Assembly (NCBI RefSeq): GCF_902497875.1
Contig: NZ_CABVHY010000016.1
Coordinates: forward strand, 62,001-126,000
Origin: Pseudomonas fluorescens
Lineage (GTDB): Bacteria > Pseudomonadota > Gammaproteobacteria > Pseudomonadales > Pseudomonadaceae
DNA length: 64,000 bases
Reading direction: 5' to 3'
This document shows positions 1 to 8,794 of this stretch, piece after piece. A program made the position numbers and the translations under genes. Position 1 is the stretch's first letter, and every line of letters begins with the position of its first letter. Under the pieces are notes generated by a model. That model saw only the letters and a list, made by a program, of their open reading frames with translations, was not told the DNA's origin and did not search any database.

Positions 1-84
1 ACCCGATCATCGCAACCTCCAAACACATATACGCTTAACGGACGGGCATTGAGGCAAGCCCTCTCCCCTAACAAGGATGACCCC

Positions 85-876
85 ATGCTCGCACTGCCCT
101 GGCCGTACCTGACATTCCTCACTGCCGGTTACGTCCTCGCACTCACCTACGGACAATTGGGTGCCCACGCGATCATCGCCATCATCCTGCTACTATTCGC
201 AGGTTTAGCCGTCCTGCAACAAAAGTACTGGTATGGCCGCTATCTCGGCCACGCAGTGTTTGTGCTCCTGGCCCTGGCCCTCGCCCTGCATTGGCTGCCG
301 GGATTTTATAGCGCTCGGCTAATCGACACCGAACGCTTCACCGAGGACGCCGTGCCATTCTCGATGTACCTCAATCTCGACAAACCGCTGATAGGCTTCT
401 GGCTGCTGCTGGTCTGCCCATGGGTCATCGGCCGACGTTCGCTGATTCATGCGCTGTACGTCAGCACGCTGGCCCTGAGCGTAACCGCCATGGCCGCCCT
501 CGGCGGTGGACTCTTGCTGGGAATCATCCAGTGGGCGCCAAAATGGCCCGAGCAGACCCAACTCTGGATGCTGAACAACTTGCTGCTGGTGACCCTGGTC
601 GAAGAAGCGTTGTTTCGTGGTTATATACAAGGCGGCTTGAGCGAGCGTTTCAAACACCTGCCCTATGGCGAGCACCTCGCCTTGCTGCTCGCCTCGCTGC
701 TGTTCGGCCTGGCTCACCTGGGTGCCGGTTGGCAATGGGTGCTCCTGGCAAGCATTGCCGGGGTGGGTTACGGTCTGGCGTACCGTTTTAGTGGGCTGGG
801 CGCGGCAGTGGCCACGCACTTTGGTTTGAATGTGCTGCATTTCGGGTTGTTTACTTATCCGATGTTGGCGGGATAA
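85..876 (+). CDS. CPBP family intramembrane metalloprotease
   Basis: A very hydrophobic protein of about 263 residues with several membrane segments. It carries the CPBP (CAAX protease and bacteriocin-processing) signature: an EExxxR motif (EEALFRGY), a following FGLAHL segment with the second motif histidine, and a C-terminal NxxH-like segment (FGLNVLH). Family members are Rce1-like glutamyl/metallo-type membrane proteases; the substrate of this one is unknown. The ATG at 85 was chosen because AAGGA lies 7 nt upstream; an in-frame TTG at 49 would add 12 non-hydrophobic residues without a good ribosome site. It stands alone, with the divergently regulated chemoreceptor gene next to it. Confidence 0.85.
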   Translation: MLALPWPYLTFLTAGYVLALTYGQLGAHAIIAIILLLFAGLAVLQQKYWYGRYLGHAVFVLLALALALHWLPGFYSARLIDTERFTEDAVPFSMYLNLDKPLIGFWLLLVCPWVIGRRSLIHALYVSTLALSVTAMAALGGGLLLGIIQWAPKWPEQTQLWMLNNLLLVTLVEEALFRGYIQGGLSERFKHLPYGEHLALLLASLLFGLAHLGAGWQWVLLASIAGVGYGLAYRFSGLGAAVATHFGLNVLHFGLFTYPMLAG

Positions 877-917
877 ACGACGATTGAATCCGCAGCGCCG
901 ACTGTTGAAATATATTC

Positions 918-944
918 TTAATAAAACCCTCTCACTGCCGACAA
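918..944 (+). promoter_or_regulatory. Sigma-28 (FliA) promoter of the aerotaxis receptor gene
   Basis: TTAA at 918-921, a 15 nt spacer and GCCGACAA at 937-944 match the flagellar sigma-28 consensus TAAA-N15-GCCGATAA with one mismatch in each half. It ends about 30 nt before the chemoreceptor start codon, the right distance for a short leader. Chemoreceptor genes are common FliA targets, so the placement makes biological sense. Confidence 0.6.
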
Positions 945-974
945 CCTGACAAAGCCTTGCGGATTGATAAAAAC

Positions 975-2540
975 ATGCGTAACAACCAGCCCATTACTCA
1001 GCGCGAACGCACCTTCCCCACTCAGCAACGGTTGATTTCCACTACCGACGCAAAAGGCGTGATCACCTACTGCAACGATGCATTCGTTGACATCAGTGGT
1101 TTTTCCCGCGAGGAGCTGGTTCGGGCGCCGCATAACCTGGTACGTCACCCTGACGTCCCGGCCGCAGTGTTCGCCCACATGTGGAGTACCCTGAAACAAG
1201 GCTTGCCATGGATGGGCATTGTGAAGAATCGCTGCAAAAGCGGTGACCACTATTGGGTCAATGCTTATGTCACACCGGTGTTCGATGGCAAGCAGGTGGT
1301 CGGTTATGAATCGGTACGGGTCAAACCCAGCGCCGAACAGATCCGCCGCGCCGAAGCGCTCTACCAACGCATCAACCAGGGCAAGTCGGCTATCCCGCAG
1401 AGCGATAAATGGCTACCAGTGCTGCAAGACTGGTTGCCGTTCATCCTGGTCAGCCAGCTGAGTTTCCTGATCGGTATCTGGTTCAACTCGCACTGGGGCT
1501 TTGCTCTCGCGGCGGGGCTTTCGGTGCCATTGGGCCTGCTCGGCTTGAGCTGGCAGCAGCGCGGCCTCAAACGCTTGCTGCGCCTGGCAGAACAGACCAC
1601 TTCGGACCCGTTGATCGCCCAGATGTACACCGACAGCCGCGGTGACCAGGCACGCCTGGAGATGTCGATCCTCAGTCAGGACGCCCGCCTGAGAACCTGC
1701 CTGACCCGGCTACAAGACACTGCCGAGCACCTGAACGACCAGGCGCGCCAATCCGACGCCCTGGCGCACAAGAGCTCTTCCGGGCTTGAGCGCCAGCGCG
1801 TCGAGACCGAGCAAGTGGCGACCGCTGTCAACCAGATGGCGGCCACCACCCAGGAAGTCGCCAGCCACGTGCAGCGCACTGCCGATGCCACCCAGGAAGC
1901 TAACCGCCTGACCAGCCGCGGTCGCGACATTGCCGGCGAAACCCGCGAGGCCATCCAGCGCCTGTCGGTGGTGGTCGGCGAAACGGGCGCCACCGTGACT
2001 CAATTGGCCAAGGACAGCAACGAAATCGGCGGCGTGGTCGATGTGATCAAAGGCATCGCCGACCAGACCAACCTGCTGGCGTTGAACGCGGCCATCGAAG
2101 CGGCCCGTGCCGGGGAAATGGGTCGTGGTTTTGCGGTGGTTGCCGATGAAGTGCGGCAACTGGCGCAACGCACCAGCGAGTCCACCGGGCAGATCCACAG
2201 CCTGATCGCCAAGCTGCAACAGACCGCGAACACTGCCGTGCAAACCATGGACGCCGGCCATCGCCAGGCCGAAGAAGGTGTCGCCCGGGTACTCGAGGCC
2301 GACCAGGCCCTGGTGGGGATCAGCGAAGCGGTGGCCCACATCACCGACATGACCACCCAGATCGCGGCTGCTACCGAAGAACAAAGCGCTGTCGCCGAAG
2401 AAATCAGCCGCAATATCAGCACCATTGCACAGCTTGCCGATCAGACTTCGGAACAGGCCCAGCATTCGGCGCTGCTGAGTGAGGAGCTTACGCGTACGGC
2501 GAATACGCAGTATTCGTTGGTGGAGCGGTTTAACCGGTAA
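975..2540 (+). CDS. aer: Aer-type aerotaxis chemoreceptor (PAS + methyl-accepting domain)
   Basis: A 521-residue energy-taxis receptor. The N-terminal PAS domain (about residues 10-120) has the Aer-type run with FVDISGFS, NLVRHPDVP and WMGIVKNR, which in Aer proteins binds FAD and senses redox state. A membrane hairpin follows at about residues 155-195, and a long cytoplasmic coiled coil contains the conserved receptor tip (DQTNLLALNAAIEAARAGE). It would signal to CheA/CheW. The ATG at 975 gives the usual Aer N-terminus; a TTG 18 nt upstream is possible but lacks support. A FliA promoter precedes it and a hairpin terminator follows. Co-location with ANR and cbb3 oxidase genes fits oxygen-directed behaviour. 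Confidence 0.9.
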   Translation: MRNNQPITQRERTFPTQQRLISTTDAKGVITYCNDAFVDISGFSREELVRAPHNLVRHPDVPAAVFAHMWSTLKQGLPWMGIVKNRCKSGDHYWVNAYVTPVFDGKQVVGYESVRVKPSAEQIRRAEALYQRINQGKSAIPQSDKWLPVLQDWLPFILVSQLSFLIGIWFNSHWGFALAAGLSVPLGLLGLSWQQRGLKRLLRLAEQTTSDPLIAQMYTDSRGDQARLEMSILSQDARLRTCLTRLQDTAEHLNDQARQSDALAHKSSSGLERQRVETEQVATAVNQMAATTQEVASHVQRTADATQEANRLTSRGRDIAGETREAIQRLSVVVGETGATVTQLAKDSNEIGGVVDVIKGIADQTNLLALNAAIEAARAGEMGRGFAVVADEVRQLAQRTSESTGQIHSLIAKLQQTANTAVQTMDAGHRQAEEGVARVLEADQALVGISEAVAHITDMTTQIAAATEEQSAVAEEISRNISTIAQLADQTSEQAQHSALLSEELTRTANTQYSLVERFNR

Positions 2541-2562
2541 TACGTTGGTCAGGTGCCAATAC

Positions 2563-2597
2563 AAAAAAACCGGAACGTTAAACTTCCGGTTTTTTTG
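2563..2597 (+). terminator. Rho-independent terminator after aer
   Basis: ACCGGAA at 2569-2575 pairs with TTCCGGT at 2584-2590. The stem is flanked by an A-run and followed by a run of T, so it can terminate transcription from either side. Confidence 0.85.
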
Positions 2598-2611
2598 TGG
2601 GCATCCTCCAA

Positions 2612-2725
2612 GATCAAAAGATCGCAGCCTGCGGCAGCTCCTACAGTGGGATTGGCGCCCGGCGCGGAGTTGACGGGTGTATCAGACCGGCGGAGCTGGC
2701 GCAGCCGCCTGCGATCTTTTGACCT
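2612..2725. repeat. Paired REP palindromes (GATCGCAGCCTGCGGCAGC family)
   Basis: One element at 2612-2644 (AAAAGATCGCAGCCTGCGGC core) faces a diverged, inverted copy at about 2692-2725. The same family recurs near 20.85, 21.03, 36.24, 42.94, 42.98, 43.11, 58.80, 59.86, 59.91 and 60.01 kb. Inverted pairs such as this are the REPIN arrangement mobilised in Pseudomonas by RAYT transposases; no RAYT gene is in the window. Confidence 0.8.
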
Positions 2726-2754
2726 TGAGCTGTGATGGTGGCTGTCAGGTCCCC

Positions 2755-2848
2755 TTCGCGAGCAAGCTCGATCCCACATTCAATCTCGGTCGCTCACACA
2801 TTTTGTGTACGCATGCGATCAACTGTGGGAGCGAGCTTGCTCGCGATG
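2755..2848. repeat. REPIN (TGTGGGAGCGAGCTTGCTCGCG family)
   Basis: A REP at 2755-2779 and its inverted partner at 2824-2848 flank about 45 nt of spacer. The same element type occurs at 13.6, 20.8, 56.4 and 61.3 kb. Together with the preceding repeats it fills the space between aer and the hydrolase gene. Confidence 0.85.
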
Positions 2849-2871
2849 AGGGCCGCAATGGCAGCGACATC

Positions 2872-3561
2872 TCACAGGAGAAATTCACACACCTTGTCGG
2901 CCGCGGACTCCAAGTGTTGTTCATGGGTAAAACCCGATGCCTTCAACGGCTTCAAATCATGATCAGCCGCCACCAGCCAATACACTTCGATACTCGGCGC
3001 CAACTCATAGCCTTCGACCGCCTGGCGATTTCCCAACGCATCGCGTTCGCCCTGCACGATCAAGGTCGGGGTCTTGAGTTCGGCCAGATGTGCCACCCGC
3101 GGTTTTTCCGGTTTGCCCACGGCATAAAACGGATACCCCAGACACACCAGCGCATCCGCCGCCAATTCATCCGCCAGTAAACTGGCCATGCGCCCGCCCA
3201 TGGACTTGCCGCCGATGGCCAGGCGTCCAGCGACATGACGCCGCACCTGGGCGTAGACCTCGCGCCAGCTTTCCAGCAGTTTCGGCGCCGGATTGGGTGG
3301 GCGCCTGCCGCCGTCCAGGCGTCGTTGCGCCATGTAGGGAAACTCGAAACGCAACACGTTGACCCCAAGCCCGGCAAGGCGTGCAGCCGTGTCGTTCATG
3401 AAGTCACTGTCCATCGGCGCACCGGCTCCGTGGGCGAGGATCAGCGTGCGCGGCTCGGCTGTCGCAGCCGCTGGTTGCGCGGCGTTCCACAGCCAACCGT
3501 GTTCCGTCACACATCGCAGCCATTGATCCCCGTCAATACTGGCCTTGTGCTCTTTGTCCAT
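2872..3561 (-). CDS. Alpha/beta hydrolase (KANL3/Tex30-like dienelactone hydrolase fold)
   Basis: A 229-residue cytoplasmic protein with the alpha/beta-hydrolase layout: an early HGAGAPMDS oxyanion segment, a nucleophile elbow GKSMGG in the middle, an acid in QGERDALG and a C-terminal histidine in AADHDL. This pattern fits the small KANL3/Tex30-like family, whose substrates are mostly unknown. It is divergent from the first cbb3 operon, and an ANR box for that operon lies inside its first codons. That overlap could make transcription of the two directions compete. No operon partner is seen. Confidence 0.8.
   Translation of the reverse strand: MDKEHKASIDGDQWLRCVTEHGWLWNAAQPAAATAEPRTLILAHGAGAPMDSDFMNDTAARLAGLGVNVLRFEFPYMAQRRLDGGRRPPNPAPKLLESWREVYAQVRRHVAGRLAIGGKSMGGRMASLLADELAADALVCLGYPFYAVGKPEKPRVAHLAELKTPTLIVQGERDALGNRQAVEGYELAPSIEVYWLVAADHDLKPLKASGFTHEQHLESAADKVCEFLL
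3523..3536 (+). promoter_or_regulatory. ANR/FNR box upstream of first cbb3 operon
   Basis: TTGAT-CCCC-GTCAA differs from the ANR/FNR consensus TTGAT-N4-ATCAA at one base. It lies about 125 nt before the ccoN start and inside the 5' coding part of the divergent hydrolase gene. A TATAAC sequence at 3585-3590 could be the -10 element, placing the box at a class I position of about -67. It marks this operon as the oxygen-regulated one. Confidence 0.75.
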
Positions 3562-3661
3562 GCTTGCCTCGCTTTTAGTCTGCCTATAACTCCAGAAGAA
3601 GTGAGCGCGCCGTTGCCGTGCGCCGTCGCTCTCACTTCAGCTGAACCGTGGATGGGGAACC

Positions 3662-5086
3662 ATGAACACTTCTATCAGTACCGCCTATAACTACAAGGTG
3701 GTCCGCCAATTCGCCATTATGACGGTGGTGTGGGGCATCGTCGGCATGGGGCTCGGGGTTTTTCTCGCTGCTCAATTGGTCTGGCCTGAACTCAACTTCA
3801 ATTTGCCGTGGACCAGCTTCGGCCGCCTGCGCCCGTTGCACACCAACGCAGTGATCTTCGCCTTCGGCGGATGCGCACTGTTTGCGGCGTCCTTTTACTC
3901 GGTCCAACGGACTTGCCAGACGCAACTGTTTGCGCCGAAAGTCGCCGCGTTCTGCTTCTGGGGCTGGCAACTGGTGATCCTGTTGGCGGCCATCACCCTG
4001 CCGCTGGGTTACACCAGCTCCAAGGAGTATGCCGAGCTGGAATGGCCGATCGATATCCTGATCACCATCGTCTGGGTCGCCTACGCCGTGGTGTTCTTCG
4101 GCACACTGGTCAAGCGCAAGACCAAGCACATCTATGTCGGTAACTGGTTCTTCGGTGCGTTCATCGTCACCGTGGCGATCCTGCATATCGTCAACAACGC
4201 GGAACTGCCGGTCAGCCTGACCAAGTCCTACTCGGCGTATGCCGGTGCGACCGATGCCATGGTTCAGTGGTGGTATGGCCACAACGCCGTGGGCTTCTTC
4301 CTCACCGCGGGCTTCCTCGGGATGATGTACTACTTCGTGCCGAAACAGGCCGAGCGCCCGGTGTATTCCTATCGCTTGTCGATCGTGCACTTCTGGGCAC
4401 TGATCACCCTGTACATCTGGGCTGGCCCGCACCACCTGCACTACACCGCGCTGCCGGACTGGGCACAGTCGCTGGGCATGGTGATGTCGCTGATCCTGCT
4501 GGCCCCAAGCTGGGGCGGGATGATCAACGGCATGATGACCCTGTCGGGTGCCTGGCATAAGTTGCGCAGCGACCCGATCCTGCGGTTCCTGGTGGTCTCC
4601 CTGGCGTTCTACGGCATGTCGACCTTCGAAGGGCCGATGATGGCCATCAAGACGGTCAACGCCCTCTCCCACTACACCGACTGGACCATTGGCCACGTAC
4701 ACGCCGGCGCTCTCGGTTGGGTGGCGATGATCTCGATCGGCGCGCTGTATCACATGATCCCGAAAATCTTCGGCCGCCCGGCCATGCACAGCCTGGGCCT
4801 GATCAATGCGCACTTCTGGCTCGCGACCATCGGCACCGTACTCTACATCGCTTCGATGTGGGTCAACGGCATCGCCCAGGGCCTCATGTGGCGGGCGATC
4901 AACGATGACGGCACCCTCACCTACTCCTTCGTCGAAACCCTGGTGGCCAGCCACCCAGGCTTTGTCGTGCGACTGGTGGGCGGTGCGATCTTCTTCAGCG
5001 GCATGTTGCTGATGGCCTACAACACCTGGCGCACTGTTCGCGCAGCCCAGCCTGCCGAAGCCGTCGCTGCGGCGCAGATCGCCTGA
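3662..5086 (+). CDS. ccoN2: cbb3-type cytochrome c oxidase subunit I (operon 1)
   Basis: Catalytic subunit of the high-affinity cbb3 heme-copper oxidase, 474 residues and about 12 membrane helices. Conserved histidines for the heme b and heme b3/CuB centres are visible in LRPLHTNAV, GHNAVGF, the PHHLHYT helix and WTIGHVHAGALG. It opens a four-gene operon NOQP. By position (furthest from ccoG) it corresponds to cco2 of P. aeruginosa, the ANR-induced copy, and an ANR box stands upstream. The protein is nearly the same as the second ccoN at 7.35 kb over its whole length apart from the termini and scattered changes. The ATG at 3662 is clear. Confidence 0.95.
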   Translation: MNTSISTAYNYKVVRQFAIMTVVWGIVGMGLGVFLAAQLVWPELNFNLPWTSFGRLRPLHTNAVIFAFGGCALFAASFYSVQRTCQTQLFAPKVAAFCFWGWQLVILLAAITLPLGYTSSKEYAELEWPIDILITIVWVAYAVVFFGTLVKRKTKHIYVGNWFFGAFIVTVAILHIVNNAELPVSLTKSYSAYAGATDAMVQWWYGHNAVGFFLTAGFLGMMYYFVPKQAERPVYSYRLSIVHFWALITLYIWAGPHHLHYTALPDWAQSLGMVMSLILLAPSWGGMINGMMTLSGAWHKLRSDPILRFLVVSLAFYGMSTFEGPMMAIKTVNALSHYTDWTIGHVHAGALGWVAMISIGALYHMIPKIFGRPAMHSLGLINAHFWLATIGTVLYIASMWVNGIAQGLMWRAINDDGTLTYSFVETLVASHPGFVVRLVGGAIFFSGMLLMAYNTWRTVRAAQPAEAVAAAQIA

Positions 5087-5096
5087 GGAGTCCGTC

Positions 5097-5705
5097 ATGA
5101 AACACGAAACAATCGAAAAAAACGTCGGCCTGCTGATGCTGTTGATGGTCCTGGCGGTGAGCATCGGCGGTCTGACCCAGATCGTCCCGCTGTTCTTTCA
5201 GGACGTGACCAACAAGCCGGTCGAAGGCATGAAGCCCTACACCGCACTGCAACTCGAAGGCCGCGACATCTATATCCGCGAAGGCTGCGTTCAATGCCAC
5301 TCGCAAATGATCCGTCCGTTCCGCGCCGAGACCGAGCGCTACGGGCATTACTCGGTCGCCGGGGAAAGCGTCTGGGATCACCCGTTCCTCTGGGGTTCCA
5401 AGCGTACCGGTCCGGATCTGGCCCGGGTCGGCGCCCGCTACTCGGATGACTGGCACCGCGCGCACTTGTACAACCCGCGCAACGTTGTGCCGGAATCGAA
5501 GATGCCGGGCTACCCATGGCTGGTCTCGGCACCGGTTGATAGCAGCCACACCGAAACCAAGCTGCGGGTGATGCGTACCCTGGGCGTGCCGTACACCGAT
5601 GCCGACATTGCCGGCGCCAATGACACGCTCAAGGGCAAGACCGAAATGGACGCACTGGTCGCTTATCTGCAAGTGCTTGGCACTGCGATCAAGAGCAAGA
5701 GGTGA
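5097..5705 (+). CDS. ccoO2: cbb3 oxidase subunit II, monoheme cytochrome c (operon 1)
   Basis: A 202-residue membrane-anchored c-type cytochrome. One N-terminal helix (about residues 10-32) holds it in the inner membrane, with the domain in the periplasm. The heme c site is CVQCH and a distal methionine is present in ESKMPGYPW. It passes electrons from CcoP to CcoN. It starts 10 nt after ccoN and the set is translated as one operon. Confidence 0.95.
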   Translation: MKHETIEKNVGLLMLLMVLAVSIGGLTQIVPLFFQDVTNKPVEGMKPYTALQLEGRDIYIREGCVQCHSQMIRPFRAETERYGHYSVAGESVWDHPFLWGSKRTGPDLARVGARYSDDWHRAHLYNPRNVVPESKMPGYPWLVSAPVDSSHTETKLRVMRTLGVPYTDADIAGANDTLKGKTEMDALVAYLQVLGTAIKSKR

Positions 5706-5708
5706 GCC

Positions 5709-5918
5709 ATGGGTTTTGAACTCGATAGTGGAATGATCCGCGGCCTTGGCACGCTGGTGGTGATGATCGCATTCATCGGCCTGTCGCTCTGGGTGTTCAA
5801 CGCCAAGCGCAACCCGGAGTTCGCCCAGGCGCGGCTGCTGCCGTTTGCCGATGAACCGGGCACGGCCTCCCTTCAATCTGATGAAGCCCAACCTGCAACA
5901 AGGAGCATTCGGCCATGA
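5709..5918 (+). CDS. ccoQ2: cbb3 oxidase small subunit CcoQ (operon 1)
   Basis: A 69-residue protein with one membrane helix (GLGTLVVMIAFIGLSLWVF) and a short basic cytoplasmic stretch, typical of CcoQ/FixQ, which stabilises the assembled oxidase. It starts 3 nt after ccoO and its stop overlaps the ccoP start by ATGA, implying translational coupling. The tail after FADEP is longer than in the second CcoQ and differs from it. Confidence 0.9.
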   Translation: MGFELDSGMIRGLGTLVVMIAFIGLSLWVFNAKRNPEFAQARLLPFADEPGTASLQSDEAQPATRSIRP

Positions 5919-6868
5919 CCACCTTCTGGAGTACGTGGATCTGCGTACTGACCATCGGCAGCCTGATCGGTCTGACCTGGCTGCTGATCGGCACACGCAA
6001 GGGCGAAACCAAGGGCAGCGTCGACCAGACCATGGGCCACAGCTTCGACGGCATCGAGGAGTACGACAACCCGTTGCCGCAGTGGTGGTTCATGCTGTTC
6101 GCCGCAACCCTGGTGTTTGCCGTGGGTTATCTGGTCCTTTATCCGGGCCTGGGCAACTGGAAAGGCATCCTGCCAGGCTATGAAAATGGTTGGACGGGGG
6201 CCCATGAGTGGGAAAAGGAAATGGACAAGGCGGATGCCAAATTTGGGCCGATCTTCGCCAAATTCGCCGCCATGCCGCTGGAAGATGTCGCTAAAGACCC
6301 GCAAGCGCTAAAAATGGGCGGCCGTCTGTTTGCCTCCAATTGCGCGGTCTGTCACGGCTCGGATGCCAAGGGCGCGTTCGGCTTCCCGAACCTCGTCGAC
6401 AGCCACTGGCGCTGGGGCGGCGACACCGACACCATCAAGGCGACCATCATGGGTGGACGCATGGCGGCCATGCCGGCCTGGGGCGAAATGCTCGGTGAGA
6501 ACGGCGTGAAGAATGTCGCGGCTTATGTGCGTCATGAACTGGCCGGCCTGCCACTGCCTGCCGACAGCAGCGCCGATCTGCACGCCGGACAGCAAGCGTT
6601 CAGCACCATGTGCGTAGCGTGCCACGGTCCTGCCGGGCAAGGTGTCCAGGCCATGGGCGCGCCGAACCTGACGCAACCCGCCGGCTTCATTTATGGCACC
6701 AGCCTGGCACAGCTGCAACAGACCATCCGCCATGGTCGTCAAGGCCATATGCCAGCACAAACCGAGCTGCTCGGCAATGACAAGGTGCAACTGCTTGCGG
6801 CCTACGTGTACAGCCTGTCTCAAGGTGCCACCGACGAACAGGAACTTGCTCTGAGTAAAAACCGCTAG
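5915..6868 (+). CDS. ccoP2: cbb3 oxidase subunit III, diheme cytochrome c (operon 1)
   Basis: A 317-residue diheme cytochrome c that accepts electrons from soluble c-type cytochromes. Two membrane helices lie at about residues 5-25 and 55-75, followed by two cytochrome c domains with heme sites CAVCH and CVACH. It overlaps the ccoQ stop by 4 nt and closes the operon. Compared with the second CcoP it lacks about ten residues after the GILPGYEN segment. A perfect 11 bp stem follows the gene at 6884-6910. Confidence 0.95.
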   Translation: MTTFWSTWICVLTIGSLIGLTWLLIGTRKGETKGSVDQTMGHSFDGIEEYDNPLPQWWFMLFAATLVFAVGYLVLYPGLGNWKGILPGYENGWTGAHEWEKEMDKADAKFGPIFAKFAAMPLEDVAKDPQALKMGGRLFASNCAVCHGSDAKGAFGFPNLVDSHWRWGGDTDTIKATIMGGRMAAMPAWGEMLGENGVKNVAAYVRHELAGLPLPADSSADLHAGQQAFSTMCVACHGPAGQGVQAMGAPNLTQPAGFIYGTSLAQLQQTIRHGRQGHMPAQTELLGNDKVQLLAAYVYSLSQGATDEQELALSKNR

Positions 6869-7351
6869 CCGTCAATTGCTTCGCTGCCGCATCCGCTCAG
6901 GATGCGGCAGTTCCCTGCCTGTACGCGACCAAGTGTCGCACCCTCCGATAGTCCGCCTTCCCAGTCTCAAGATTCGAGTCTAAGCTTTCCCGTTGGTGGA
7001 CTCGCGCGCGCCGGTCCCAGGCCAACTGTGACCGATGCGTTCGACGATTGCGCTCGATGACAGGCCGTAAACGCCGGTTTATACCGGCTGCCGTGCAGGT
7101 TGCCGTCTGCCAGCTGACCCCTGGTTTCAACACACCCGGTTACATCCACCCTGCAACCTTCGTCTTTTTCATCCACTGCGACATTTTGTCCAAGGGCATT
7201 TTTGTCCCTACACGGCGCATGGAAAGGCCGCAGAATCAGCGTCGGAAAGAATTGACCCAGGTCATGGCGCGTTGCAATGACACCCTGCTTTCTCCATACT
7301 TGCGACCGATTTTTTACTCCTAATAAAACACCCAAACCGTGGAACCTTAGA
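6869..7351. other. Intergenic region between the two cbb3 operons
   Basis: No convincing gene in about 480 nt. A perfect 11 bp stem with a 5 nt loop at 6884-6910 (CTGCCGCATCC/GGATGCGGCAG) probably ends the first operon, although no T-run follows. At 7252-7265, TTGAC-CCAG-GTCAT is a weak ANR-like palindrome about 87 nt before ccoN, poorer than the box of the first operon. The rest may be the promoter and a long untranslated leader of the second operon. Confidence 0.5.
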
Positions 7352-8794
7352 ATGAGCACAGCAATCAGTCCGACTGCTTATAACTATAAGGTAGTCCGCC
7401 AGTTCGCCATCATGACGGTGGTCTGGGGGATCCTTGGCATGGGGCTTGGTGTCTTCATCGCCTCACAGCTTGTATGGCCGGAATTGAACTTCGGTCTGCC
7501 GTGGACGACTTTTGGACGCTTACGCCCGTTGCACACCAACCTGGTGATTTTTGCCTTCGGTGGTTGTGCTCTGTTTGCCACTTCTTATTACGTCGTGCAG
7601 CGAACCTGCCAAACGCGACTGATTTCCGACAGCCTCGCCGCCTTCACCTTCTGGGGTTGGCAAGCGGTGATCGTCGGCGCGATCGTTACCTTGCCGCTGG
7701 GTTACACCACCACCAAGGAATACGCGGAACTGGAATGGCCACTGGCTATTTTGCTGGCTATCGTCTGGGTGACCTACGGCGTGGTGTTCTTCGGCACCAT
7801 CACCAAGCGCAAGACCAAGCACATCTATGTCGGTAACTGGTTCTACGGTGCCTTCATCGTCGTGACGGCCATGCTGCACATCGTCAACCATGCGTCGCTG
7901 CCGGTCAGCTTCTTCAAGTCCTACTCGGCCTACGCCGGTGCGACCGATGCGATGATCCAGTGGTGGTACGGCCACAATGCCGTGGGCTTCTTCCTGACCA
8001 CCGGCTTCCTGGGGATGATGTACTACTTCGTGCCGAAACAGGCCGAGCGTCCGATCTACTCCTATCGCCTGTCGATCGTGCACTTCTGGGCGCTGATCAC
8101 CCTGTATATCTGGGCCGGTCCGCACCACCTGCACTACACCGCGCTGCCGGACTGGGCTCAGTCGCTGGGCATGGCGATGTCGATCATCCTGCTGGCGCCA
8201 AGCTGGGGCGGCATGATCAACGGCATGATGACCCTGTCGGGCGCCTGGCATAAGCTGCGCACCGACCCGATCCTGCGGTTCCTGGTGGTCTCCCTGGCGT
8301 TCTACGGCATGTCGACCTTCGAAGGTCCGATGATGGCGATCAAGACCGTCAACTCGCTGTCGCACTACACCGACTGGACCATCGGCCACGTACACGCCGG
8401 TGCCTTGGGCTGGGTAGCGATGATCTCGATCGGCGCCATCTACCACATGATCCCGAAACTGTACGGTCGTACGCAGATGCACAGCATCGGCCTGATCAAC
8501 ACGCACTTCTGGCTCGCAACCATCGGTACCGTGCTCTACATCGCTTCGATGTGGGTCAACGGCATTACCCAGGGTCTGATGTGGCGTGCGATCAACGATG
8601 ATGGCACCCTCACCTACTCCTTCGTCGAAGCGCTGCAAGCCAGCCACCCTGGTTTCATCGTTCGCGCCCTGGGCGGTGCGTTCTTTGCCAGCGGCATGCT
8701 GTTCATGGCCTACAACGTATGGCGTACCGTACGTGCCTCGAACCCGGCTGAAGCCGAAGCCGCCGCCAAGATTGCTGTAGTTGGAGCTCACTGA
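7352..8794 (+). CDS. ccoN1: cbb3-type cytochrome c oxidase subunit I (operon 2)
   Basis: A 480-residue catalytic subunit, almost the same as the first CcoN, with the same heme and CuB histidines (LRPLHTNL, GHNAVGF, PHHLHYT, GHVHAGALG). The start at 7352 gives the usual MSTAISPTAYNYK N-terminus; an in-frame start 75 nt upstream would add residues absent from the family. Being the copy next to ccoGHIS, it corresponds to cco1 of P. aeruginosa, the constitutive copy. This fits the lack of a strong ANR box. The stop overlaps the ccoO start by one base. Confidence 0.95.
   Translation: MSTAISPTAYNYKVVRQFAIMTVVWGILGMGLGVFIASQLVWPELNFGLPWTTFGRLRPLHTNLVIFAFGGCALFATSYYVVQRTCQTRLISDSLAAFTFWGWQAVIVGAIVTLPLGYTTTKEYAELEWPLAILLAIVWVTYGVVFFGTITKRKTKHIYVGNWFYGAFIVVTAMLHIVNHASLPVSFFKSYSAYAGATDAMIQWWYGHNAVGFFLTTGFLGMMYYFVPKQAERPIYSYRLSIVHFWALITLYIWAGPHHLHYTALPDWAQSLGMAMSIILLAPSWGGMINGMMTLSGAWHKLRTDPILRFLVVSLAFYGMSTFEGPMMAIKTVNSLSHYTDWTIGHVHAGALGWVAMISIGAIYHMIPKLYGRTQMHSIGLINTHFWLATIGTVLYIASMWVNGITQGLMWRAINDDGTLTYSFVEALQASHPGFIVRALGGAFFASGMLFMAYNVWRTVRASNPAEAEAAAKIAVVGAH

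Noticed and set aside
3632..5164. Long open frame opposite the first ccoN
   Set aside because: It mirrors the codon pattern of ccoN on the other strand, has a His/Asp/Gly-rich composition typical of antisense frames in GC-rich DNA, and a matching frame occurs opposite the second ccoN for the same reason.
7048..7323. Possible small gene between the two oxidase operons
   Set aside because: No ribosome site or recognisable domain, and composition fits a leader; the real ccoN start is at 7352.
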